The notes: generated by a model not told the origin, from the letters alone. A stretch of DNA of 64,000 bases from Blastococcus sp. TF02A-35 (GCF_004571075.1 NZ_SPQP01000006.1:1-64000); one strand, 5' to 3'; counted from the stretch's first letter, positions 40,637-49,038 are shown. Numbers and translations: made by a program.

Positions 40637-41438
40637 CCACGTCCTCAACCCCATTCGTCGGGGTGGATCCCCCTCGTCGGCCCGCACGGCGAGCCGACGG
40701 ACCCCGTCCCAGTCGGTCCAGGTCGTCATCCTGGCCGCCGGGATGGGCACCCGGCTGGGGCGCAAGGACCCCAAGCCGCTGACCCAGCTCAACGACGGCC
40801 GCAGCATCATGCAGCGCCAGCTGGACGGGCTGCGCTCCGTCTTCGGCGCCGAGGTCTGCGTGACCGCGGTGGTGGGCTACCGCAGCAAGCGGATCATGAA
40901 GGCCGCCCCCGAGCTGCTCTTCACGTACAACCCCGACTTCGCCGTGACCAACACGTCGAAGAGCCTGCTCCGGGGCCTCCGCACCACCCGCGAGGGCGGC
41001 GTCCTCTGGCTCAACGGCGACGTGGTCTTCGACCCGGCCGTGCTCGAGGTGGCCCAGCCCTACATCGCCGCCGACCAGAGCTTCGTCTGCGTCGACACCA
41101 GCACGGTCGCCGAGGAGGAGGTCAAGTACACCCTCGACGGCGACGGGTACATCCGCGAGCTGTCGAAGATCGTCCGCGGCGGGCTCGGCGAGGCGGTGGG
41201 CATCAACTACATCTCCTCCGCCGACAAGGCCACGCTCATCGAGCACCTCGAGCAGTGCTCCCACGAGGACTACTTCGAGCGCGGCATCGAGACCGCGATC
41301 GCCGAGCGAGGCCTGCGCGTGCTGCCGGTGGACATCTCGCAGTACTCCGCGGTCGAGGTCGACTTCGACGGCGACCTGCAGCGGGCCAACTCGCTGTTCG
41401 GCGGCGACGCCCCGAACATCGTGGCCGAGCTGAGCTGA
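40614..41438 (+). CDS. Sugar/polyol-phosphate nucleotidyltransferase
   Basis: A 274-residue protein of the MobA/IspD-like nucleotidyltransferase group. After a basic 35-residue extension the nucleotide motif VVILAAGMGTRLGRKDPKPLTQL appears, then LWLNGDVVFDPAVL with the metal-binding Asp. It would activate a polyol or sugar phosphate with CTP or another NTP. ATG 40614 (or ATG 40617) overlaps the previous gene by 23 bases. It ends the operon, followed by a strong terminator. Confidence 0.85.
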   Translation: MMSVRTGDHVLNPIRRGGSPSSARTASRRTPSQSVQVVILAAGMGTRLGRKDPKPLTQLNDGRSIMQRQLDGLRSVFGAEVCVTAVVGYRSKRIMKAAPELLFTYNPDFAVTNTSKSLLRGLRTTREGGVLWLNGDVVFDPAVLEVAQPYIAADQSFVCVDTSTVAEEEVKYTLDGDGYIRELSKIVRGGLGEAVGINYISSADKATLIEHLEQCSHEDYFERGIETAIAERGLRVLPVDISQYSAVEVDFDGDLQRANSLFGGDAPNIVAELS

Positions 41439-41456
41439 CCACCCGCCCCGACCGGC

Positions 41457-41489
41457 GAGGCGCGCGTCCCCCTCAGGGGCGCGCGCCTC
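41457..41489. terminator. Bidirectional terminator
   Basis: GAGGCGCGCG (41,457-41,466) pairs perfectly with CGCGCGCCTC (41,480-41,489), and the loop has a further CCCC/GGGG pairing. It lies between the convergent nucleotidyltransferase and copper-operon ends. Confidence 0.8.
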
Positions 41490-41495
41490 GTGCGT

Positions 41496-42560
41496 TCAGG
41501 GGACGGGGACGGCGTGGCCCGCGGCCGGCTCGCCGGCCTCGCGGAAGCGGCGGGCCGCCGCGATCCCGCCGACCACCAGCCCCACGCCGAGCGCCGCGAG
41601 CAGCGTGACCGCCGCGCGGGCGAGCAGCTGCGGGCCGGCCGAGGCGACGTTGGCCGACCAGAGGACGTCGACGTCCGGCAGCCCCTGCACCAGCAGCAGC
41701 CAGCCGCCCACGACGGCGAGCAGCCCGGTCATCGCACCCCGGCCGCGCCAGGCCGCCCGGACGCCCAGGACCGCGCAGAGCAGCGCCGCCGAGGCCGGCA
41801 TCAGCGCCGAGACCACCGCGCCGACGTGCGAGCCGGTCGTGACCGACGGCTCGGGGGTCGCCACGGCGTGCCAGAGCGCGGCGACCGCGCCGACGGCGAG
41901 CAGCGCGCCGAGCGGACGCGGGGAGCGGGCCACCAGCCCCGCCGCGGCGGCGGCCACCACGAGGGCGGCCACGAGCGGCCAGGACAGCCAGGGCGAGGGC
42001 GGCGGGCTCCAGGTGAGCACCCCGGCGACCTCGGCCTCCGTGCTCCCCTGGCGCAGCGGCACGACCCACTCCGAGACGACGTGCTCACGGGTGGGGTCCT
42101 CGGCCACCCGCGGCGGGAGGACGCCCTCGCTCATCCAGTGCGTGCGGTGGTCGTGCCAGACGTACTCCGACCGGGTGGAGACCTGCTCCCAGTCCGGCGC
42201 CGCGGCGGGGTCGGCGGAGCCGGGGATCGGCGTCCGGCCGTAGCGGTCCAGGTTGATCCAGGTCGCCGGGCTGTTCGCGTTGCGCCAGACGCCGTCGGGG
42301 CCGATGCGCAGGTAGGGCTCGTCCGAGTAGCCCGGCACCAGGACCTCGGTGCCCGAGTCGTTGACCAGCTCGAGCTCGTCGCCGAACTGCAGGATCCGCA
42401 CGGTCACGCCGGGCAGCGCCGGCGTGACCGAGACGATCCGGCCGTCGAAGTCGCTGCCGGCCGCCTCTCCCCCGACGTGCGCCGACGCCGGCCCGGCCAG
42501 CGCCAGCAGCGCCAGGACCCCCGCCAGGACGACCAGCAGCCGAGCCGGCGCGCGGCTCAC
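41496..42560 (-). CDS. Exported/membrane protein of the copper operon
   Basis: A 354-residue protein. A signal peptide ending GPASAHVGG leaves an N-terminal His, reminiscent of the copper-binding N-termini of CopC/YcnI. A beta-rich extracytoplasmic domain (about 30-185: ELVNDSGTEVLVPGYSDEPYLRI, YVWHDHRTHWMS with three His) precedes five to six membrane helices. I do not recognise the family name. His-rich motifs and operon position suggest copper handling at the outer face. GTG 42560 overlaps the SCO1 gene stop; last gene of the operon. Confidence 0.75.
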   Translation of the reverse strand: MSRAPARLLVVLAGVLALLALAGPASAHVGGEAAGSDFDGRIVSVTPALPGVTVRILQFGDELELVNDSGTEVLVPGYSDEPYLRIGPDGVWRNANSPATWINLDRYGRTPIPGSADPAAAPDWEQVSTRSEYVWHDHRTHWMSEGVLPPRVAEDPTREHVVSEWVVPLRQGSTEAEVAGVLTWSPPPSPWLSWPLVAALVVAAAAAGLVARSPRPLGALLAVGAVAALWHAVATPEPSVTTGSHVGAVVSALMPASAALLCAVLGVRAAWRGRGAMTGLLAVVGGWLLLVQGLPDVDVLWSANVASAGPQLLARAAVTLLAALGVGLVVGGIAAARRFREAGEPAAGHAVPVP

Positions 42561-43228
42561 GCGCCCGCCACCCGCCGGAGGTCGTCGGCGATGTCGCGGG
42601 CGCTGTTCTCGCCGTCGAAGGCCACGCGCGCCTCGTCGTCCTCGCCGTACAGCAGCAGCAGCGTGGAGTGCAGCCGGCCCTCGTCCTCGGCCTGCGGCAC
42701 CCCGGCGGCGAGCTGCGCCTGGTCGATGGCGTCCTGGTCGCCGGTGAGGCCGATGAACGAGGTCGGCAGGCCCGAGTCGAAGCGCCCCAGGTACTCGCCG
42801 AGGACCTCGGGGGTGTCGGTCGCGGGGTCGGTGGTCACGAACACCACCTGCACCTGCTCGGCCAGCTCCCGCTCCAGCCCGCTGAGGGCCACCATGACGT
42901 CGGCCATCGTGGTCGGGCAGATGTCGGGGCAGTCGGTGTAGCCGAAGAACAGCAGCGTCGGCCGGCCCGCCGTCTCGGCCGCGAAGTCGTACGTGGCACC
43001 GGTGGTGTCGGTGAGCGTGAACTTCGGCCGGCGGTAGGGCTCGTTGAGGTCGATCCCCGCGTAGACGTCGTCGGGCCCCTCGACCGTGGCCGGGGCGTTG
43101 CCCGAGTGGTCGTGCCCGCCGCTGCTGCCGCCGTCCTCCGACGTCCCGCACCCGGTGGCGAGCAGAGCCGCCGCGAGGAGGAACGCCGGGAGCGTTCGGG
43201 AGGGACGTCGGCGGACGGCGGAGCTCAC
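42557..43228 (-). CDS. SCO1/SenC-family copper chaperone lipoprotein
   Basis: A 223-residue lipoprotein (lipobox Cys27). A His-rich linker GGHDHSG follows. The thioredoxin-like domain holds the copper motif GYTDCPDICP (Cys100, Cys104) and the distal His187 (GRLHST), all three ligands expected for CuA maturation of cytochrome c oxidase. Starts at GTG 43228, overlapping the YcnI gene stop, and is followed by the His-rich membrane protein with another overlap. Confidence 0.92.
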   Translation of the reverse strand: MSSAVRRRPSRTLPAFLLAAALLATGCGTSEDGGSSGGHDHSGNAPATVEGPDDVYAGIDLNEPYRRPKFTLTDTTGATYDFAAETAGRPTLLFFGYTDCPDICPTTMADVMVALSGLERELAEQVQVVFVTTDPATDTPEVLGEYLGRFDSGLPTSFIGLTGDQDAIDQAQLAAGVPQAEDEGRLHSTLLLLYGEDDEARVAFDGENSARDIADDLRRVAGA

Positions 43229-43971
43229 GAGGACACGGTACGTCGGTTGGCCCGCACGCCGAGGACCACACCGGCGAGCGCCGTGAGGAACGCGAGGATG
43301 GCGAAGAACAGCGCGAGCGCGCCCGGGTCGTCGGTGTGACCGCCCTCGTGGGCGGCCTCCTCGGCAGTGGCGCCGTCGGTGGTGGCGTCGTCGGCGGCGG
43401 CGTCGCCGTGGCCCCCGGCCGCGGCGGTCAGCGTCAGCACCGGCGCGGGGCGCTCGGGCTCCTCCTGGCCCTCGACGGTCGGCTCGATCCAGGCCGACTC
43501 GCTACCGTCGCTGTAGGTCTGCACCGCCGGGAAGCTGAGCTGGTCGACGTCGGGGAACTGGCCGCCGGAGAGCGCGAACTCCTGGAACTGGCCCGGGGCG
43601 ATGCCCACGCCGTCGGTCGCCCGGAACTCGACGACGGAGACGTAGGCGGTGATCTCCTGCCCGTGCACCTCCAGCGGCTCGTCCAGGTCGGCCGTGGTCA
43701 TGGAGACCGTCCACCCGGGGACCGGCTGCGCGCGCAGCGAGCCCATGGCGGCGTCCTCGGGGATCTGGATGCGCAGCGCCACCGTGCTGGCCGTGTCGCT
43801 CTCGTTCGGCACCCGGAACGTCAGCTTCCCATAGCCGCCGGGGGCGGCGTCGGCGGAGGAGACGGTCACGTGGGCCGAGGCGGTGGCGGAGAGCACCACG
43901 GTGGCGGCGAGGGCGCTCACGACGGCCGTCAGGAGGACGGCGAGGCGGGTGAGCGGGCGGGGCAGGGACAC
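43225..43971 (-). CDS. YcnI-family (DUF1775) copper-binding membrane protein
   Basis: A 248-residue protein. Signal peptide ends ATASA and the mature chain starts HVTVSS; in YcnI this N-terminal His with a Trp forms the monohistidine brace for Cu(II). A Trp is present in PGWTVSMTTADLDEP. The beta-sandwich runs to about residue 175, then a His/Gly/Ala linker and a C-terminal membrane anchor (ALALFFAILAFLTALAGVVLG). GTG 43971 has AGGAG upstream. Fits between CopC-CopD and SCO1 in the same operon. Confidence 0.88.
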   Translation of the reverse strand: MSLPRPLTRLAVLLTAVVSALAATVVLSATASAHVTVSSADAAPGGYGKLTFRVPNESDTASTVALRIQIPEDAAMGSLRAQPVPGWTVSMTTADLDEPLEVHGQEITAYVSVVEFRATDGVGIAPGQFQEFALSGGQFPDVDQLSFPAVQTYSDGSESAWIEPTVEGQEEPERPAPVLTLTAAAGGHGDAAADDATTDGATAEEAAHEGGHTDDPGALALFFAILAFLTALAGVVLGVRANRRTVSS

Positions 43972-44024
43972 AGGGCTCCTGTTCGTGGACGGGGACGTGC
44001 AGGTCGGGGTGGTGCGGACGGGGG

Positions 44025-45800
44025 TCACCGCACCGGGAAGTCGGTGGCTGCGGTGAGGGCGGTGAACTCGTCGAGCCGGACGGTGACCGTGAGGGTCCAG
44101 GTCCCGGCGCCGGGGATGGCCATGCCGTCGCCGACGAAGTGGCCGGGCCCCGCGGGCTCGAGGTCGACGTCGAGCGGTCCGATCTCCTGGCTCCGCTCGG
44201 TGAGCGTCACGCGGATCTCCGCGGGCTGGGTGAGCCGGCCGGCGTCGTCGAACAGGTAGACGTGCAGCGAGTTCTCCCCCGGGCGCGCCGGGTCGACCGA
44301 CACCTGCACCGTCCCGGAGGCGGCAGCGGTCCCACCCTGCAGCGGCAGCACCGTGTCGACCGGCTGCGCGACCGACGACCGGGCCGGCGGCGTGCCGACG
44401 AGCACCGCGGTCAGCGCGAGCACGACGGCGGCCAGCCCGGCCTCCACCAGCAGCGAGCGCCGCAGCGAGGGCAGGTGCGCGACGGCGTTCTCCGCCTGCA
44501 CCCGGTCCCGGTCGGCCGCGGCGGCGAGCTCCTGCGGGCCCGGCTCGGCCGAGGTCGTCGCGGAGAAGGCGTGCACGGTCAGCGTTCGGCGCCGGCGGGG
44601 CGGGCGGATGCCGAGCCGCTGCTGCACCCACACCCGCGAGACCCCCGCGGCCGCCAGGGCGACCACCACCAGCAGCAGCTTGCCCATGAGCAGCTGGCCG
44701 TAGCCGGTCGCGGCGAGGGCCGTGGGCGAGCCGACCTCGCGCACCGACTGGACGATGCCGGAGATGACCAGGACGCCGACGGCGCCGAAGGCCAGCCGCG
44801 AGAAGGCGGGCAGCGCCGTCGCCACCTCCGACGGCGGCGTGCCCGGCCGGACCAGGGCCAGCAGCAGGCCCGCCAGGCCGCCGAGCCAGACGCACATCGC
44901 CGCGGCGTGGACCGAGGCCATGAGGACCGCCAGCGCCGGCCACGGGCCGGCCACCGGGTGCCCCGTGGCGGCGGTCGCGACGACGAGCCCGACCGCGACG
45001 CCACCACCCACCGCCAGCAGGGCGCGCGGCGGCTGCTCGGCCCTCCGGGGCACGCGGCGCAGGACGAGCAGCAGCGCCACCGCGAGAACCGCGCGGGCCA
45101 GCGCGGCCCACCCGGCCTCCGAGCGCAGCGTGGCGCCCAGCAGCGACGGGTCGGCCACGGACGCCGGCCCGGAGCCGGCGGCGTAGGGGCCCTGCAGCAC
45201 GAACGTGGCCAGCGCGCCGACCACGACGGCGACCGCACCCGCCGACGCCGCCCGCCGGAGCCGGGCCGACGCCCAGCCGGCCGGCCAGCAGGCCGCGGCC
45301 AGCACCGGCGCACCGACCGCGAGCGCCAGCCCGGCGAAGCCGAGCCACCGGGCGGCGGGCAGCACGGTGGCGACGACGGGGTCGGTGTCGTCCTCCACCG
45401 CTCCGCCACCGGCCGACAGCAGCTCGCCGTCGCCGACCGCGAAGGAGAACGCGCCGGCGACGGGGTGCGAGTCGGCCGAGATGACCCGGTAGGTCACGAG
45501 GTAGCCCCCGTCGGGCAGCTCCCCGCGCAGCGGGACGGTCAGCACCGCGCCGTCGACCTCGGGCGCCCCGGCGTCCACCCGCTGCTGGTCGCCGTCGAGC
45601 ACCCGGGCGTACCCGGCCCCCAGCGACACGCCCTCGCTGAACGTCAGCGTGACCTGGTCGGGGGCGGCGTCGAGGCGCGCCCCCTCCCCCGGCTCGGTGG
45701 ACACCAGCGTGGCGTGCGCGGACGCCGGCGCCGCGGTCACGATGCCGGCGCCGAGCCAGCCGGTGAGCAGCAGCGCGAGCAGGAGGGCGGCGCGCCTCAC
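44025..45800 (-). CDS. CopC-CopD fusion protein (copper import/resistance)
   Basis: A 591-residue protein. The signal peptide ends ASA, and the mature N-terminus HATLVSTEPGEGARL is the CopC domain (to about 120) with its N-terminal Cu(II) His; VISADSHPVAGAFSF supplies the second His. A CopD region with about eight helices follows (HPVAGPWPALAVLMASVHAAAM has conserved His). A C-terminal YtkA-like beta domain (LHVYLFDDAGRLTQP...) closes the protein. It would bind copper outside and move it inward. GTG 45800 overlaps the anti-sigma gene stop; a 53-base gap separates the YcnI gene. Confidence 0.88.
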   Translation of the reverse strand: MRRAALLLALLLTGWLGAGIVTAAPASAHATLVSTEPGEGARLDAAPDQVTLTFSEGVSLGAGYARVLDGDQQRVDAGAPEVDGAVLTVPLRGELPDGGYLVTYRVISADSHPVAGAFSFAVGDGELLSAGGGAVEDDTDPVVATVLPAARWLGFAGLALAVGAPVLAAACWPAGWASARLRRAASAGAVAVVVGALATFVLQGPYAAGSGPASVADPSLLGATLRSEAGWAALARAVLAVALLLVLRRVPRRAEQPPRALLAVGGGVAVGLVVATAATGHPVAGPWPALAVLMASVHAAAMCVWLGGLAGLLLALVRPGTPPSEVATALPAFSRLAFGAVGVLVISGIVQSVREVGSPTALAATGYGQLLMGKLLLVVVALAAAGVSRVWVQQRLGIRPPRRRRTLTVHAFSATTSAEPGPQELAAAADRDRVQAENAVAHLPSLRRSLLVEAGLAAVVLALTAVLVGTPPARSSVAQPVDTVLPLQGGTAAASGTVQVSVDPARPGENSLHVYLFDDAGRLTQPAEIRVTLTERSQEIGPLDVDLEPAGPGHFVGDGMAIPGAGTWTLTVTVRLDEFTALTAATDFPVR

Positions 45801-46441
45801 GCGGTCACCGGCTGCGCGGCCACGGCCGGGAGGTCGCGGCGGCGCCGTCCGCGCCAGGCCACGGCCGCCACGGCGGCCACCCCGACGAGCAGCACGAGGT
45901 GCGCCCCGGCCCGGTCGGCGTGCACGTGCCCGGCGCCGAGGTCGGCCACGGTGACCGAGACGAGCAGGGCGGTGAAGGAGAGGAGGAACGGCAGGGCGCC
46001 GGCGGCGAGCCGGGGAGCGGCGGCGACGGCGAGGAAGGAGGCGGCCAGGGCGACGTTCCAGGCCCCGGTCTCGTGCGCCAGGTGGACCGGCGCGCTCATC
46101 GCGCCGGCGCCGTGCACCAGGACCGGCCAGGCGAGCGCGGCCTGGGCGACGCCCACGACCAGGAGCAGCAGCCGCAGGCCGGTGCCGGTGAGGCGGGCAC
46201 GCGCGGCGGCGCGCGCGCCGGGGAGCTCGCCGGGCAGCGCGCCCAGGACGGTCGCGGTGAGGTCGGGGACCGGCGGCGCAGCGGCCAGCCGCGCACGACG
46301 GGTCACCCGCTCGGCGTCCACGGCCCAGACGGAGCACGAGGCACACGCGCCGAGGTGGCCGTCGAGCTCGGCGACGGGCATGCCGAGGGGCTCTCCGTCG
46401 AGGCGCGCCGACAGCGCCTCGCGGTACATCTGGCAGGACAT
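45797..46441 (-). CDS. Membrane anti-sigma factor with zinc-finger (zf-HC2)
   Basis: A 214-residue protein. The N-terminal HLGACASC (His29, Cys33, Cys36) is the zf-HC2 zinc site of ZAS-type anti-sigma factors. Four to five membrane helices follow, with His residues in extracytoplasmic loops (VHLAHETGAWN, GAGHVHADRAGAH), which could sense a metal. It would hold the ECF sigma factor encoded divergently at 46,516. First gene of the copper operon, coupled to the CopC-CopD gene. Confidence 0.85.
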   Translation of the reverse strand: MSCQMYREALSARLDGEPLGMPVAELDGHLGACASCSVWAVDAERVTRRARLAAAPPVPDLTATVLGALPGELPGARAAARARLTGTGLRLLLLVVGVAQAALAWPVLVHGAGAMSAPVHLAHETGAWNVALAASFLAVAAAPRLAAGALPFLLSFTALLVSVTVADLGAGHVHADRAGAHLVLLVGVAAVAAVAWRGRRRRDLPAVAAQPVTA

Positions 46442-46450
46442 GGTTCATTG

Positions 46451-46476
46451 GTCGTCATCGGACGCCGTCCGGTTCC
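46451..46476 (-). promoter_or_regulatory. ECF-type promoter of the copper operon
   Basis: On the minus strand GGAACC (46,476-46,471) is followed after 16 bases by CGAC (46,454-46,451), an arrangement typical of ECF sigma promoters. The predicted start of transcription is only a few bases before the anti-sigma ATG (46,441), so the mRNA would be nearly leaderless. This suggests that the ECF factor activates the operon containing its own inhibitor. Confidence 0.5.
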
Positions 46477-46480
46477 CGCC

Positions 46481-46502
46481 GTGCGGGACTTTCTTCCCGC
46501 AC
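46481..46502. promoter_or_regulatory. Inverted repeat before the ECF sigma gene
   Basis: GTGCGGGA (46,481-46,488) and TCCCGCAC (46,495-46,502) form a perfect 8-base inverted repeat with a six-base loop, 13 bases before the sigma start codon. It may be an operator for a dimeric repressor or an RNA hairpin in the 5' leader. Confidence 0.45.
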
Positions 46503-46515
46503 CGAGGGCGAGGGC

Positions 46516-47067
46516 ATGGACGACCTGGCGCGCACCGCCGCGGGCGACCCGCTGGCCGCCGCCACCCTGGTCCGCGAGACGCAGTCCGACGTCTGGCGGC
46601 TGTGCGCGGCGCTCGGCGACCGCGACACCGCCGACGACCTGACGCAGGAGACCTACCTGCGGGCCTTCGCCGCGCTCCACCGGTTCGAGGGCCGCTCGTC
46701 CGTGCGCACCTGGCTGCTCTCGATCGCCCGCCGCGTGTGCGCCGACGCCGTGCGTTCCCGCCGCCGGCGGCGGCTCACCCTGGTCCGGGAGACGACGGAC
46801 CTCGAGCTCCTGGCGACCGAGGCGACGGCGGACGACGTGGGCGAGGGCGCCGCCGTCTCCGACCTCCTGGCCCGCCTGGACACCGAGCGGCGGGAGGCGT
46901 TCGTGCTCACCCAGCTGCTGGGCCTGTCCTACGCCGAGGCCGCGGAGGTCGCCGGCTGCCCGGTGGGCACGATCCGCTCGCGGGTGGCGCGCGCCCGCGC
47001 CGACCTCGTGGCGTCCCTCGCCAGGGTGAGCGAGGACGCCGACCGGGGCGATGCGGCTCACAGCTGA
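46516..47067 (+). CDS. ECF-family RNA polymerase sigma factor
   Basis: A 183-residue sigma-70 protein with regions 2 and 4 only. Region 2: DVWRLCAALGDRDTADDLTQETYLRAFAALHRFEGRSSVRTWLLSIARRVCADAVR. Region 4: RREAFVLTQLLGLSYAEAAEVAGCPVGTIRSRVARAR. It resembles SigC-type ECF factors, which control copper and cytochrome functions in mycobacteria; the copper operon opposite supports this. ATG 46516 has GAGGGCGAGG upstream. Confidence 0.9.
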   Translation: MDDLARTAAGDPLAAATLVRETQSDVWRLCAALGDRDTADDLTQETYLRAFAALHRFEGRSSVRTWLLSIARRVCADAVRSRRRRRLTLVRETTDLELLATEATADDVGEGAAVSDLLARLDTERREAFVLTQLLGLSYAEAAEVAGCPVGTIRSRVARARADLVASLARVSEDADRGDAAHS

Positions 47068-47177
47068 CGCCCCGGTGAACGACGGGTGACGGTTGGGCGA
47101 CCTATGCTGCCCGACGGCCGTGCGTCCGCCCCCGGCGACCGCGGTCCGTGCCCTCACCCGAGACGGAGCCCACCCGC

Positions 47178-47795
47178 GTGCCCTTCAGCCTGTCGCCCAA
47201 GGACTCGAGCTTCTACCCGTTGTTCACCGCCTCCGCGGAGAACCTGGTGGCGGCCACCGACGTCCTGAGCGAGTTCATCCACGACCACGCGCGCCGCGAG
47301 GAGCTGGCCGGCCGCCTGCGCGACCTCGAGCACGCCGGTGACCAGACGACCCACGCGATCTTCCGCCAGCTCAACACCAGCTTCGTCACGCCGTTCGACC
47401 GCGAGGACATCTACTCGCTGGCCAGCAACCTCGACGACGTCATGGACTACGTCGAGGCCGCCGCCGACCTGGTCATCCTGACGGGGCTGGGCACCCTGCC
47501 CGCCGAGATGAGCCAGCAGGTCGCGCTGCTGCAGCGCTGCGCGCAGACGACCGCCGAGGCGATGCCGCGGCTGAGGACCCTGAAGGACCTCTCCGACTAC
47601 TGGATCGAGGTCAACCGGATCGAGAACGAGGCCGACAAGCTCTACCGGCGGCTGCTGTCCCGGCTCTACAGCGGGGAGTTCGACGCGCTGGAGATCCTCA
47701 AGCTCAAGGAGGTGGCCGACCAGCTGGAGGAGGCCGCCGACGCCTTCGAGCACCTGGCCAACGTGGTCGAGACGATCGCCGTCAAGGAGTCCTGA
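47178..47795 (+). CDS. DUF47/PhoU-like Pit accessory protein
   Basis: A 205-residue all-helical protein of the DUF47 (PhoU-like) family: FYPLFTASAENLVAATDVL, LEHAGDQTTHAIFRQLN, FDREDIYSLASNLDDVMDYVEAA and ENEADKLYRRLL, with the E/D-rich metal-binding helices. It acts with the Pit transporter encoded 20 bases downstream, limiting phosphate flux. The start is GTG 47178 with GGAG upstream; an upstream start 30 bases earlier is less likely. Confidence 0.9.
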   Translation: MPFSLSPKDSSFYPLFTASAENLVAATDVLSEFIHDHARREELAGRLRDLEHAGDQTTHAIFRQLNTSFVTPFDREDIYSLASNLDDVMDYVEAAADLVILTGLGTLPAEMSQQVALLQRCAQTTAEAMPRLRTLKDLSDYWIEVNRIENEADKLYRRLLSRLYSGEFDALEILKLKEVADQLEEAADAFEHLANVVETIAVKES

Positions 47796-47815
47796 GCCAG
47801 CATGGACAGCTTCTG

Positions 47816-48814
47816 ATGGACGCGGCCTTCATCGGTCTGGTCATCATCGTCCTGGTCGCCCTGGCCTTCGACTACACCAACGGCTTCCACGACGCCGCCA
47901 ACGCCATCGCGGTCGCGGTCTCCACCAAGGCGCTCACCCCCCGCGTGGCGCTCGCCCTCGCCGCGGTGATGAACCTGATCGGGGCACTGCTCTCCACCGA
48001 GGTCGCCAAGACCGTCGGCGCCGGGATCATCGACCCGCCCGAGGGCAGCGGCGGCCTGGAGATCGTCTTCGCGGCGCTCATCGGCGCGATCACCTGGAAC
48101 ATGATCACCTGGTGGTACGGGCTGCCCTCGTCGTCGTCCCACGCGCTGATCGGCGGCCTCGTCGGCGCAGCGCTGGCCGCCGCCCACTCGGTGCAGTGGA
48201 TGGGCGTCCTCGAGAAGGTCATCATCCCGATGATCGTCTCGCCGCTCGTCGGGTTCGGCCTCGGCTACCTGTTCATGCTGGTCCTGCTGTGGACCTTCCG
48301 GCGGGCCAACGTGTCCCGCGCCAACCGCAACTTCCGGTACGCGCAGATCGTCAGCTCGGCGACCATGGCCCTGGGCCACGGCATGCAGGACGCGCAGAAG
48401 ACGATGGGCATCATCACGCTGGCGCTCTTCACCGCGGGCGAGATCGACAGCTTCGAGGTCCCGTTCTGGGTGGTGCTCGCCGCGGCCGCGGCCATCAGCG
48501 CCGGTACCTACGCGGGCGGCTTCCGGATCATGCGGACGATGGGGCGCCGGATCATCCAGCTCACCCCGGCCGGCGGGTTCGCCGCCCAGACGGTGGCCTC
48601 CAGCGTCATGGTCACCACCGCCACCGTGTTCGCCGTCCCGGTCTCCACGACCCACATCACGACCACCTCGATCATGGGGGTCGGCTCCACGCGGCGGCTG
48701 TCCGCGGTGCGCTGGGGCGTCGCGGGCAACATCGTGGTCGCCTGGGTCGTCACCCTGCCGGCCGCCGCGGCGGTGGCCGCGGTGGCGTACTTCCTCACCG
48801 AGCTGGTCGTCTGA
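47816..48814 (+). CDS. pit: Low-affinity inorganic phosphate transporter (Pit family)
   Basis: A 332-residue membrane protein with about ten helices. The Pit signatures are duplicated: FDYTNGFHDAANAIAVAVST near the N-terminus and SSATMALGHGMQDAQKTMG in the second half, the two inverted repeats that carry phosphate/cation. It takes up metal phosphate with protons. In an operon with the DUF47 gene and followed by a strong terminator. Confidence 0.93.
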   Translation: MDAAFIGLVIIVLVALAFDYTNGFHDAANAIAVAVSTKALTPRVALALAAVMNLIGALLSTEVAKTVGAGIIDPPEGSGGLEIVFAALIGAITWNMITWWYGLPSSSSHALIGGLVGAALAAAHSVQWMGVLEKVIIPMIVSPLVGFGLGYLFMLVLLWTFRRANVSRANRNFRYAQIVSSATMALGHGMQDAQKTMGIITLALFTAGEIDSFEVPFWVVLAAAAAISAGTYAGGFRIMRTMGRRIIQLTPAGGFAAQTVASSVMVTTATVFAVPVSTTHITTTSIMGVGSTRRLSAVRWGVAGNIVVAWVVTLPAAAAVAAVAYFLTELVV

Positions 48815-48831
48815 CGCAGCCGGCTCCCCGA

Positions 48832-48865
48832 CGGCCCCCCTCCGCAGCAGTGCGGAGGGGGGCCG
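48832..48865. terminator. Terminator after pit
   Basis: A 15-base perfect stem, CGGCCCCCCTCCGCA / TGCGGAGGGGGGCCG, with a four-base loop, 18 bases past the pit stop codon, followed by GTCGTCGTC. Confidence 0.85.
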
Positions 48866-48910
48866 TCGTCGTCTCGTGGGAAGCCTCGTCCCACTGGCTG
48901 GACGGCCGCA

Positions 48911-48941
48911 TTGACGCATAAGTGCATCGATCTGGTAGACA
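48911..48941 (+). promoter_or_regulatory. Promoter of the leader peptide and TauE/SafE gene
   Basis: TTGACG (48,911-48,916) and TAGACA (48,936-48,941) are spaced by 19 bases, longer than the ideal 17. The GTG of the leader peptide begins seven bases after the -10 box, so the transcript would be leaderless, as is usual for these peptides. Confidence 0.5.
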
Positions 48942-48948
48942 TTCACCC

Positions 48949-49038
48949 GTGACCGCGCGCCCGACGATGCTGCTCCTCGTGAGCCGCCTGCACGTCGACC
49001 TGCTGCGCGTCTGCACCGCCGCCTGTCGAGGCTGCTGA
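48949..49038 (+). CDS. Cysteine-rich regulatory leader peptide
   Basis: A 29-residue ORF too short for ordinary gene calling. It contains SRLHVDLLRVCTAACRGC at the end: the RLHVDLLRV core is shared by actinobacterial leader peptides that precede sulfur genes, and three Cys fall within the last eight codons. Such peptides are thought to act by ribosome stalling or translation attenuation when cysteine is scarce. Stop codon 49,036-49,038. It lies 98 bases before the TauE/SafE gene, and GC-rich hairpins follow its stop. ATG 48967 is an alternative, inner start. Confidence 0.85.
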   Translation: MTARPTMLLLVSRLHVDLLRVCTAACRGC

